A DNA stretch of 14,652 nucleotides from assembly GCA_964400875.1 (NCBI GenBank), contig CAYNWK010000106.1:1-14652 (forward strand), read 5' to 3'. Positions 6,514 through 12,882 of the stretch are shown one piece after another (within the stretch, counting starts at the first letter, position 1; every line of letters begins with the position of its first letter). The position numbers and the translations under genes were made by a program. Origin of the DNA: CAYNWK01 sp964400875. GTDB lineage: Bacteria > Chloroflexota > Anaerolineae > Anaerolineales > UBA4823. The notes under the pieces were generated by a model. It was not told where the DNA came from and searched no databases. It worked only from the letters and a program-made list of their open reading frames with translations.

Positions 6514-7554
6514 TTACGGCTTCGGCGTATTCGTCGGTTTGGGCGTGTTGGTCGGTTTTTTGGTGTTGGTCGGCTTGGGGGTATTGGGGGAATTGCCGTT
6601 GCCGTCCGGGTCCGGCGTATCCGTGGGCGGAGGTTGTGGTGTATCCGTGGGTTGAGGCGTGTTGGTAGCAGGCCCGGTAGGCGGCGGACTGGTAGCGCTC
6701 GGCGCCGCCGGGGGTTGGGGCGTGCTGCTGGCGTCAAGGGTCGCGGTCGGCGGGTTGGCGGGCGTCGGGGTGTTAACGCTGGTTGGGATCGGTGTATCAG
6801 ACGCCGCAGAAGGCTGGGCAGTGGGCGGGTTTTTCGGACCGCTCGAATCCTTTTCCGGGGTCGCCGTGGGCAATTGGACCGCCGGAGGTGGAGTTTGTGT
6901 CTCCGTGGGGGTGAGCGTCGCCGTCGGTGATGGCGTGTTCGTGCTCGGCTGATCGGGACATAACCCCGGGCCGCTGATCCCGTCATTATAACGCCTGAGA
7001 ATTTCAGCCAGGACGAGGCCGCGCTCCGTAACGGCCTCTGCCGGGAAGCCGCGCCCCAGATTGTCCCGCAGCCAGCTGCCGGCTTCGGAAAATACGCGCT
7101 CGATCTCCGCGGAGTACGCGCCGTTTGCCCGGTTCTGTACGGCGGCGATGAACTGTTGGAAGAGTTCATCGTCCACGTCCTTCGCCGCCGACTGGAGCAC
7201 GGCGAGTGCTTCCGCTTTGCGGTAAGTCCGCTCCCCGATCAGCAGGTTCTCCACCGGCCACCGGTCCGTATGCTCCGACCAGTACTGGATGGTGTAGGTG
7301 CAATTCGTCCCGGATGCGCCGCTAGCGGGGAGCAAACCACTCACCGCCGGTGGCGCCGTCTCTTCCGCTTCAGGCCTGCCAAAGGGACCCAACCCACGGG
7401 CGAATTCCGGGTTGCTCGATCGGGTGATGTTTTCGTCCCGGGAAAGGTCGAAGCGCACCCAGGCGAATACGCCCACAGCGATGAAGGCCAGCAAGGTAAT
7501 CGCTGCGGTCGTTCTCGATTCAAATAGGTTGCTGAGATTGCGAGTAAGCCGCAT
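6514..7554 (-). CDS. Membrane-anchored surface protein with YWxxH-type domain and Thr/Pro-rich tail
   Basis: This 346-aa protein has a short cytoplasmic N-terminus and one hydrophobic helix (residues ~15-33), then exposed sequence. Residues 85-199 form a compact domain bounded by two Cys (C85 and C199), with YWSEH (91-95), WP (99-100), a helical middle (QQFIAAVQNRANGA) and the end motif YNDGISGPGLC. It resembles an uncharacterised extracellular domain usually seen as 'C..GYWK.H...WP...L..YN.G..GPG.C'. The canonical GYWKTH is here IQYWSEH. Residues 200-346 are a low-complexity Thr/Pro/Ser linker ending in tandem PKPTNT units with no further domain or anchor. Such linkers are typical of wall-less or S-layered Chloroflexota surface proteins. 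Function is unknown. A GGTGGGG precedes the ATG. The gene appears to stand alone. Confidence 0.8.
   Translation of the reverse strand: MRLTRNLSNLFESRTTAAITLLAFIAVGVFAWVRFDLSRDENITRSSNPEFARGLGPFGRPEAEETAPPAVSGLLPASGASGTNCTYTIQYWSEHTDRWPVENLLIGERTYRKAEALAVLQSAAKDVDDELFQQFIAAVQNRANGAYSAEIERVFSEAGSWLRDNLGRGFPAEAVTERGLVLAEILRRYNDGISGPGLCPDQPSTNTPSPTATLTPTETQTPPPAVQLPTATPEKDSSGPKNPPTAQPSAASDTPIPTSVNTPTPANPPTATLDASSTPQPPAAPSATSPPPTGPATNTPQPTDTPQPPPTDTPDPDGNGNSPNTPKPTNTKKPTNTPKPTNTPKP
6517..6588 (-). repeat. Four tandem 18-bp units encoding PKPTNT-type hexapeptides
   Basis: Units at 6517-6534, 6535-6552, 6553-6570 and 6571-6588 share CGG(C/T)TT..G.GT(A/G)TT.G. They encode the last repeats of the surface protein (PKPTNT, KKPTNT and variants). 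Unit number could change by slippage. Confidence 0.7.
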
Positions 7555-7672
7555 GGCACCCCACCAAGGCTTATCTTCGTCTAGATATTTTCAGCGAGGG
7601 TCATTGGGACGCGGATAAGCGCACCGGTAAGTCAGTCCGTTACAATAATAAAAACGCGCGCTTGCGAATGGG

Positions 7673-7678
7673 ATTATA
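7673..7678 (-). promoter_or_regulatory. Candidate -10 box upstream of the surface protein gene
   Basis: The - strand reads GTTATAATCCC, a perfect TATAAT, about 119 nt before the ATG at 7554. The -35 region 17 bp away (GCCTTC) is poor. A 13-bp motif (7710-7722) shared with the other end of the neighbouring operon lies just upstream. Confidence 0.35.
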
Positions 7679-7725
7679 ACCTCAATTCCACAGGTGAAGG
7701 CCAGTCGTTTAATGCGATTGCCTTA

Positions 7726-7899
7726 TCAGCGCGCCAGGATCGCCAATAGGTTTCCCAATCCTACCAGCCCAAGCAAGGCCCAAATCAGGGCGTAAGCTTC
7801 TGCCTCGGCGGCCGGATAGAGCGCCGCGGAAGGCAGCGCGATCAACAGGAAAGCTGCCAGGTGGGTTTCGAATTTATGTGCTTTCATCCATGCTTGCAT
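7726..7899 (-). CDS. Small two-helix membrane protein (57 aa) downstream of the permease
   Basis: The frame is open far upstream, but the real start is the ATG at 7899, preceded by GGGAGGATCGAGGC (GGAGG 8 nt away). It gives MQAWMKAHKFETHLAAFLLI and then two hydrophobic segments (residues ~14-28 and ~36-55) joined by a short acidic turn (AAEAEAYAL). It begins 17 bp after the permease stop and ends the operon. I do not recognise a family. Size, membrane topology and position suggest an accessory subunit or regulator of the permease, as some small proteins are for transporters elsewhere. That is inference. A second ATG at 7887 is possible but lacks a ribosome-binding site. Confidence 0.75.
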   Translation of the reverse strand: MQAWMKAHKFETHLAAFLLIALPSAALYPAAEAEAYALIWALLGLVGLGNLLAILAR

Positions 7900-7916
7900 G
7901 CCTCGATCCTCCCGCC

Positions 7917-9446
7917 TCACAAGATCCAGATCGCCGCGGCGGTCATTACGCTGACCAGCAGCACCAGGGTACCGGTGTAGAGCAGCATCTTGCGCAGCAC
8001 GTCGCCTTCCTTGCCGGCCATGCCCGCCGTGCTGGCTCCAACCACCACCTTGGTTGGCGCAATGACGGAAGCCAGCGCCGCGCCGGCAGTCTGGGCGGCC
8101 AGGATCAGGGCTGCGCTCAACCCCAACAGCTGCGCCGTGCGCAATTGCAGCGCGCCGAAGACCACGTTGGAGTTCGTGTTGCTGCCGGTCATGAACGCGC
8201 CCAGCGCCCCGATCCACGGGGCCACCAGCGGGTACACGCTCCCCATCCCCTCCGCCAGCCCCCGGGCCAGCGCGTCGGTCATGCCGGCGTTCTCCATGAT
8301 CACCGCCATCGCTACCATCGAGGCGATGCTCACGCTGGAGGACATCACCCGCCGAACTGTGCCGTCCACGATGCGCCCGGCCGCGCCCGGCTTGTATAAA
8401 CCTGCCCGGCGGTAGATCAGGTAAGCCAGGATCGACGCGTACGTCAAAATGGCGCCGGCATGGCTGAACAATCGGATCGTCCTGCCCGCCCCGGCAGGCG
8501 TGACGAAACCCAGCCCGGTGGCGAGCTCCGGGAACTCGACCTGGATCACCACCAACCCGCCCAGGAAGGCTCGCACCGCCGGGATCAACTGCACCCCCAG
8601 CGTGATCGCCACCAGGATAGCATAACCGGACATGGCGATCGCCAGCGTCCGCGCTTCGAAAGCCCCCTCCTCGGTGCGCACGCCGCGATAGCGCTGGGCT
8701 AAAGGTATTGAAACGATCAGCCCGGCGAGCCCGGCCAGGAAAGCCGCGATATTCCACAGCCCGGCCGAAGCAGCAAAATACTGCACCAGCCCCATCACCA
8801 CGCCGAGGATCAGGCTCGGGCCTGCCAGACGTCGCACCGCCTCCCAGCCGCCGGCTGCGTGGGCCACCAGAAAGCCGACCGCCAGCGCCGAGATGCCCAG
8901 CATGGTTGCGGCGGGCGGGGCCAGCACCTGCCAGTCAAAGCCGGTGGCGGCCATCAAAGCCTGGAACGAAGATCCCAGCGAACCGAAGGTCACCGCCCAG
9001 CCGTGACCCAGGGATGGGATCACCACCGCCGCCAGCGGCGTAAACCCTAGCCCAACCAGGATAGGTGCGATCACGGCGACCGGTACGCCGAAGCCCCCTA
9101 CCCCTTGCAAGAACGAGGCGAAGGCCCAGCCGATCACCAGGGCCTGCATGCCCCGGTCGGCGGTCAGTCGAGGCAAGGCGCGCCCGATGGTGTCGATCGC
9201 GCCGGCCTCGTCGGCCACGCGGTAGAGCAGGAACGCCGCCCAGATGATCATCAGGACGTCCACGGTGAGCAGGGTGGCTTTGGCGTGGGCGTAAGCCAGC
9301 AAGCGAGGCCCCGCGCCGAAGGCGGTCAGCGCGATCAGCAGCGCGGTCAGGTACCCTGCTCCACCGGCCCGGGCTGCTCCCCAGCGCAGCCCAACCATCA
9401 GGATTAAAATCAGGGCAATGGGGATGAAGGCGAGGATGAAGGTCAT
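7917..9446 (-). CDS. lldP: L-lactate permease family transporter (LctP/LldP/GlcA)
   Basis: This 509-aa polytopic membrane protein has about 12-14 hydrophobic segments. Family marks are GVGGFGVPVAV (residues ~115-125), the long cytoplasm-facing SLGHGWAVTFGSLGSSFQ loop, TGSNTNSNVVFGALQ (~420-434) and AAQTAGAALASVIAPTKVVV (~450-471). This family imports L- and D-lactate and, in some members, glycolate by proton symport across the cytoplasmic membrane. At 509 aa it is a little shorter than the E. coli proteins (about 550). It starts 10 bp after the protease gene stop. Neighbouring CoA transferase and dehydrogenase genes suggest the imported acid is used as a carbon source. The exact substrate cannot be read from the sequence. 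Confidence 0.92.
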   Translation of the reverse strand: MTFILAFIPIALILILMVGLRWGAARAGGAGYLTALLIALTAFGAGPRLLAYAHAKATLLTVDVLMIIWAAFLLYRVADEAGAIDTIGRALPRLTADRGMQALVIGWAFASFLQGVGGFGVPVAVIAPILVGLGFTPLAAVVIPSLGHGWAVTFGSLGSSFQALMAATGFDWQVLAPPAATMLGISALAVGFLVAHAAGGWEAVRRLAGPSLILGVVMGLVQYFAASAGLWNIAAFLAGLAGLIVSIPLAQRYRGVRTEEGAFEARTLAIAMSGYAILVAITLGVQLIPAVRAFLGGLVVIQVEFPELATGLGFVTPAGAGRTIRLFSHAGAILTYASILAYLIYRRAGLYKPGAAGRIVDGTVRRVMSSSVSIASMVAMAVIMENAGMTDALARGLAEGMGSVYPLVAPWIGALGAFMTGSNTNSNVVFGALQLRTAQLLGLSAALILAAQTAGAALASVIAPTKVVVGASTAGMAGKEGDVLRKMLLYTGTLVLLVSVMTAAAIWIL

Positions 9447-9456
9447 GCCTGATACT

Positions 9457-10365
9457 CTAATCCCTGTTGTTTGTCTTCTTCCGGCCCAGCGTGTACAGGT
9501 AGATCGCCCCGGCGCCGAACAGCAGACCGGGCAGCAGTACCAGGCCGGCTTCCGGGCCGAACGACCCGCCGGTGAACAATACGGGACCGCTTACGTTGTG
9601 GCGGATCAGGCTGAAGGACTCCGTGCCGCTGACCGCAAAACCGAATATCGTGCCCTCGAAGAAGTTCCAGCCGATATGCAGGCCGATCGGCAGCCACAGC
9701 GAGCGGGTGCTCAAATAACCGTAAGCCAGAAACAGGCCCGCCAGGAACAACCCTGCCGTAGCAGTGATCGAGAAACTTGGGTTAGCCACATGAGCCAGGC
9801 CAAAAATAAGTGAGGAGAGGATCACTGCCCAAAACAAGTTCAGGCCTTCGGCCAGGTTTTGTAACAGGTATCCCCGGGCGATCAGCTCCTCGGTCCAGCC
9901 GACCAGCACAAAGGTGACCAGCATCAGCGCCAGGCCGCGCAAGACTGCGCCAGGCGGCTGCAGCTGCCAGGCAAACGCTTCGAAGCGCAGCCAGCCGGCA
10001 GCCAGTTCGATCAGAAAGATCAGCCCGATCATCAGCCCGGTGATGCCGATGCCGACCAGGAGATCCCGCCAGGCGTTAACATCCCAATGCAAGCCCAAAC
10101 CCGTAAACGGGCGCATGTCCACCCAACGCCTGGCCAGAAAAATGGCCAGGGTGGCTGCCAGGGCCAGCACCACGGCGTTGATCAGCAATCCGGTTTCGTC
10201 CAAAGTGACCGCCGCCGGGCCGGTCAGGATCACTGCCGGGATCCCAAACACGACGAAGAGCACCATCAACATGACGAAGGCGACGGCCAGGCGCCAGAAA
10301 AGCCTCAAACGGTTTTCATCGGGAGAAAGCAGGATCTGCGCGATGATCGAGCGTTGTTTTTCCAT
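9457..10365 (-). CDS. CPBP family intramembrane glutamic-type metalloprotease
   Basis: This 302-aa membrane protein has about eight hydrophobic segments. It carries the three CPBP/Abi motifs: E159-E160-LIA-R164 (EExxxR) in WTEELIARGYLL, FGLAH with H192, and H230-IGW-N234. These line the intramembrane active site in the Rce1/CPBP family. Members process prenylated proteins in eukaryotes and in bacteria act in bacteriocin immunity, peptide processing or unknown roles. AGGAG lies about 9 nt before the ATG. The gene starts 12 bp after the CoA-transferase B stop and is followed 10 bp later by the permease. Its place inside a metabolic operon is unusual, and its substrate is unknown. Confidence 0.88.
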   Translation of the reverse strand: MEKQRSIIAQILLSPDENRLRLFWRLAVAFVMLMVLFVVFGIPAVILTGPAAVTLDETGLLINAVVLALAATLAIFLARRWVDMRPFTGLGLHWDVNAWRDLLVGIGITGLMIGLIFLIELAAGWLRFEAFAWQLQPPGAVLRGLALMLVTFVLVGWTEELIARGYLLQNLAEGLNLFWAVILSSLIFGLAHVANPSFSITATAGLFLAGLFLAYGYLSTRSLWLPIGLHIGWNFFEGTIFGFAVSGTESFSLIRHNVSGPVLFTGGSFGPEAGLVLLPGLLFGAGAIYLYTLGRKKTNNRD

Positions 10366-10377
10366 TAAGCGCGACTC

Positions 10378-11142
10378 CTAACCCTTCAAGTAAATACCCT
10401 GCGGATCGAGCTCCTCCCGCAGAATGCGCAGTTCACCTTCGCCGGGCGGATCCGTGGTGCGCAGCTGCCCGGCGGTCTTGATCTCCCAGCCGGTGTTTTC
10501 CCGGACCTGGGAGATTTCTTTTCCGGGATGCAGGGCAGTCAGGATCAGCTCGCCGTTCTCGTCGGGCTCCAGCACGCCCAGGTCGGTGACCACGGCGACG
10601 GGCCCGGCCCCGCGCAGTTCCGCGGCTTCTCGCTCGGCGCGCCCGCCCAGGAATCCGGCCGAGGTGCGGAAATCCACCTTTTCCGGGAAGCGGCGTTTTT
10701 GGTGCGGCGTCATCACGTAGCAGCGGTTGGCCCAGGCGGCGATCTCCATCGAGCCGCCGGATCCGGGCAGCCGCACCTTGGGATCGTCGTAATCGCCGAT
10801 CACGGTGGCGTTGATGTTGCCGAAGCGGTCGATCTGCGCGCCGCCCAGGAAACCTACGTCGATATTGCCCCGCTGCAGGTACAGCGCGAAGATATCGTAC
10901 ATGCTGCACACCGCCAGCGAGCCGCTCACCAGGGTCGGGTCGCCGATGGAGAGCGGCAGGCGCGCCGGCTGGGCGCCGATCACGCCGGCCTCGTAGATCA
11001 TCACCAGGTTTGGGGCGTGGGTGTGGCGCGCCAGGTTGCAGGCCAGGTTGGGCAGCCCCACTCCCACGAACACCACGTCCCCATCCTGCAGCAGCCTCGC
11101 CGCGTTGATGGTCATTAATTCGGCGGAAGAGTAATCTGTCAT
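10378..11142 (-). CDS. CoA-transferase subunit B (GctB-like, class I)
   Basis: This 254-aa protein has the class I CoA-transferase fold: GDVVFVGVGLPNLACNLA near the N-terminus, Y50-E51-AGVIGAQP, FLGGAQIDRFGNINATVIGD and the glycine-rich RLPGSGGSMEIA. E51 sits where the catalytic glutamate that forms the acyl-CoA thioester lies in glutaconate CoA-transferase subunit B (Glu54 in Acidaminococcus). This argues for a true transferase rather than an IpdB-type hydrolase. It should pair with the subunit A encoded upstream to move CoA from a donor such as acetyl-CoA to a carboxylic acid. The substrate is not determinable here. Its ATG overlaps the four-helix-bundle gene stop by 4 bp (ATGA), implying coupled translation. 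No convincing Shine-Dalgarno sequence of its own is visible. Confidence 0.87.
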   Translation of the reverse strand: MTDYSSAELMTINAARLLQDGDVVFVGVGLPNLACNLARHTHAPNLVMIYEAGVIGAQPARLPLSIGDPTLVSGSLAVCSMYDIFALYLQRGNIDVGFLGGAQIDRFGNINATVIGDYDDPKVRLPGSGGSMEIAAWANRCYVMTPHQKRRFPEKVDFRTSAGFLGGRAEREAAELRGAGPVAVVTDLGVLEPDENGELILTALHPGKEISQVRENTGWEIKTAGQLRTTDPPGEGELRILREELDPQGIYLKG

Positions 11143-11588
11143 AGGAGGTCTTCTTCTTTCTCCGAATCCTCAAGTTCTTTCGAAGGGAAAAGGGGATAAG
11201 GGATAGGGGACTCGCCTACCTGGTGAGATTCCTCCGACCTCGCGAGTGAAGAGATCGTAGCGGAAAGCATTTTGCGCGTCTCGTTGTTCAAGGCAATCAA
11301 GTTCTGTAATTCGTCCTTTCTTCCGACGCCGCTATCCAGCGCGCTGTGCAGCCAGTGATCCACCTCGTTAGCGGAGCCACGGGCGATCAAAAGATAATGC
11401 ACGTTTTCCTTCCCATGGTGGCGACCATGCCCTTCAGCGATATTTGCACCAATAGAACTGGCTGCCCGGAACAGCTGACGGGCGATCACATCCGACTGGA
11501 CGCCGCGCGACCAAGTTTTAATTTCTCGATCAACACCGATCAGAACCTGCCTCGCACGCTGGTAAAACTTCAAATCCCGGTAATCCAT
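11139..11588 (-). CDS. Four-helix-bundle protein (S23/23S rRNA intervening-sequence type)
   Basis: This 149-aa protein opens MDYRDLKFYQRARQVLIGVD and contains QLFRAASSIGANIAEGHGRH, then ENVHYLLIARGSANEVDHWL, the hallmark pattern of the family (IGANIAEG...F..FL.IA.GSA.E). These proteins occur in 23S rRNA intervening sequences, next to diversity-generating retroelements (as Avd-like proteins) and scattered in genomes. Cellular function is poorly known. Here the gene sits between the two subunit genes of a CoA transferase, overlapping subunit B by 4 bp. The C-terminal residues ~123-149 (ESPIPYPLFPSKELEDSEKE) are low complexity and partly encoded by a purine-rich repeat. This suggests the gene arrived as a cassette and uses host sequence for its tail. 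Confidence 0.9.
   Translation of the reverse strand: MDYRDLKFYQRARQVLIGVDREIKTWSRGVQSDVIARQLFRAASSIGANIAEGHGRHHGKENVHYLLIARGSANEVDHWLHSALDSGVGRKDELQNLIALNNETRKMLSATISSLARSEESHQVGESPIPYPLFPSKELEDSEKEEDLL
11196..11205 (+). repeat. Left inverted repeat flanking the four-helix-bundle gene
   Basis: ATAAGGGATA lies inside the purine-rich run 11182-11210. Its exact inverse is at 11604-11613 on the other side of the gene. Confidence 0.5.
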
Positions 11589-11603
11589 CCATACCCCTTT
11601 CCT

Positions 11604-11613
11604 TATCCCTTAT
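11604..11613 (-). repeat. Right inverted repeat flanking the four-helix-bundle gene
   Basis: TATCCCTTAT lies within a pyrimidine-rich run 11594-11629 that also holds a second CCCTTATCC copy. It is the inverse of 11196-11205. Together they bracket about 400 bp containing most of the gene. Confidence 0.5.
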
Positions 11614-11656
11614 TCTCTGTCCCTTATCCACTATTTTCATTCGTCTCATTCGCGGA

Positions 11657-12559
11657 TTAATAGCTCCCGTAATCCACCGCCGCGCTGGGGCGAGGACTCA
11701 CCCTCAGCCGGGCGTGCACCTCGGGGCCGAGCTTCTCCCAATACTCCGCCCGGTCGTGGACGCCGTAGACCCACACATCCAGGTAAGACTGCAGGCTCTT
11801 GCGGTCCCTGCTGATCGCGTCCCATTCCAGGTAAAAATCGTTATCCCGGTCGTAATAACCCTGCGTATAGGAAGGATGGCAGGCATAGGGCACGTGGCAC
11901 ACTGCATCGACGACGATGCCCGGGATCAGCGTGCGGTTGGGATCGGAGCGGATCACCTCCTCAGGGACGATCTCCTCGGCGGTGACGATCACCCGCCGGG
12001 AGGCAAAAGCGGCCTCTTTCTGCTCGCCAATGATGCCCCACACCTGGGCGTTCCCCTCCGCGTCCGCGCGCTGCACGTGCACGATCGCAACGTCTGGGTT
12101 GAGCGCCGGCACGACCACCACCTCCCCGCCGGAATATGGATCCACCACCCGGCGGTACTGCGGGTTGGCGGCTTCCAGGTCCCCGGCGCCGGTCGGCTTC
12201 ATCGGCATAAACGGGAGTCCCGCAGCGCCGGCCTGCAGCCGGGAGATCATGCTGAAGTGGGAATACTCCTCCATTTCCAGCCTCCCGGCCTCGATTTCGG
12301 CGCGCACGAACCGCAGGGAGCCGACCCCCGGGTTGCCCATATACGAGAAGATCACCTTGCGTGCGCAGCCCGCCGCCACCATCTGGTCGTAGATCAGGTC
12401 GGGCGTGGCGCGCGCCAGGACCAGGTCTACCCGCCTCTGGCGGATGATCTCGTGCCCGGCTGCAAAGGGGATTAAATGGGTAAACCCGGCCGCGTAGACG
12501 GTATCGCCGTCCTGCACGTGCCGGGTGATCGCTTCGGCCAGCGGTGTGAGTTTACTCAT
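11657..12559 (-). CDS. CoA-transferase subunit A (GctA-like, class I)
   Basis: This 300-aa protein matches the alpha subunit of heterodimeric class I CoA transferases: DGDTVYAAGFTHLIPFAAGH at residues ~17-36, DLVLARATPDLIYDQMVAAG, FSYMGNPGVGSLRFVRAEIE, and PDVAIVHVQRADAEGNAQVW typical of the second half. GctA proteins are about 320 aa, so it is essentially full length. It should form the active enzyme with the subunit B encoded 515 bp further on, from which it is separated by the inserted four-helix-bundle gene. Its ATG overlaps the stop of the upstream small membrane protein by 4 bp. Substrate is unassigned; IpdA-like relatives exist, so 'glutaconate' should not be taken literally. Confidence 0.87.
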   Translation of the reverse strand: MSKLTPLAEAITRHVQDGDTVYAAGFTHLIPFAAGHEIIRQRRVDLVLARATPDLIYDQMVAAGCARKVIFSYMGNPGVGSLRFVRAEIEAGRLEMEEYSHFSMISRLQAGAAGLPFMPMKPTGAGDLEAANPQYRRVVDPYSGGEVVVVPALNPDVAIVHVQRADAEGNAQVWGIIGEQKEAAFASRRVIVTAEEIVPEEVIRSDPNRTLIPGIVVDAVCHVPYACHPSYTQGYYDRDNDFYLEWDAISRDRKSLQSYLDVWVYGVHDRAEYWEKLGPEVHARLRVSPRPSAAVDYGSY

Positions 12560-12807
12560 GTATTTTGTTTGTCCTCGGATTTATCCGCCAGTTTGTCGCG
12601 CGCCGAACGCAGCAGCCGGAAGCGCCCGCTGGGTTCTGGGGGTTCCCGGCCGGAGACGACCAGCACCAGCCCCAGGATCGCACAGGCTGCGCCGATCAGC
12701 AAGGCCAACATCACCGGCCGGCCGCCCTGTACGGTGGCGAAAAACACCACCAGCGCGATCAACCCGATGGATAGCAGGAACTGTCCTATTCTGGATTTTA
12801 ACGACAT
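12556..12807 (-). CDS. Small two-helix membrane protein (83 aa) coupled to CoA-transferase A
   Basis: Residues ~8-26 (GQFLLSIGLIALVVFFATV) and ~32-52 (VMLALLIGAACAILGLVLVV) are hydrophobic helices separated by QGGRP. They are followed by a basic then acidic cytoplasmic tail (SGRFRLLRSARDKLADKSED). The stop overlaps the start of the CoA-transferase A gene by 4 bp, a strong sign of co-translation. The family is not recognised; it looks like a small membrane protein of unknown function. It lies 75 bp downstream of the dehydrogenase gene, beyond a weak hairpin. It may tether the enzymes to the membrane or be simply co-expressed; nothing in the sequence decides. Confidence 0.75.
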   Translation of the reverse strand: MSLKSRIGQFLLSIGLIALVVFFATVQGGRPVMLALLIGAACAILGLVLVVSGREPPEPSGRFRLLRSARDKLADKSEDKQNT

Positions 12808-12834
12808 AGGGGATCGAAGCAGCTCGCCGATAAG

Positions 12835-12868
12835 CCTCCCTCCCCCGGAAAAGCATGGAGGAGGGAGG
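12835..12868 (-). terminator. Hairpin between the dehydrogenase and downstream operon genes
   Basis: CCTCCCTCC (12835-12843) and GGAGGGAGG (12860-12868) form a 9-bp stem with a 16-nt loop. On the - strand it is followed by 'CTTATCGG', so the U-run is weak. It could attenuate or stabilise the transcript rather than fully end it. Confidence 0.4.
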
Positions 12869-12882
12869 TTCGCCAGCAGCGT

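Noticed and set aside
6448..6952. + strand frames over the Thr/Pro-rich region (160 and 97 aa)
   Set aside because: They are Arg/Gly- or Val/Gly-rich mirror readings of the low-complexity Thr/Pro codons on the - strand.
7900..8757. Upstream part of a 343-aa - strand frame ending at 7726
   Set aside because: This part overlaps the permease in another frame and is Arg/Gly-rich. Only the last 57 codons, with their own ribosome-binding site, are a gene.
11182..11210. Purine-rich run as a CRISPR or telomere-like repeat
   Set aside because: The GGGATA-type units are few and irregular, with no regular spacers. They are better seen as borders of the inserted gene.
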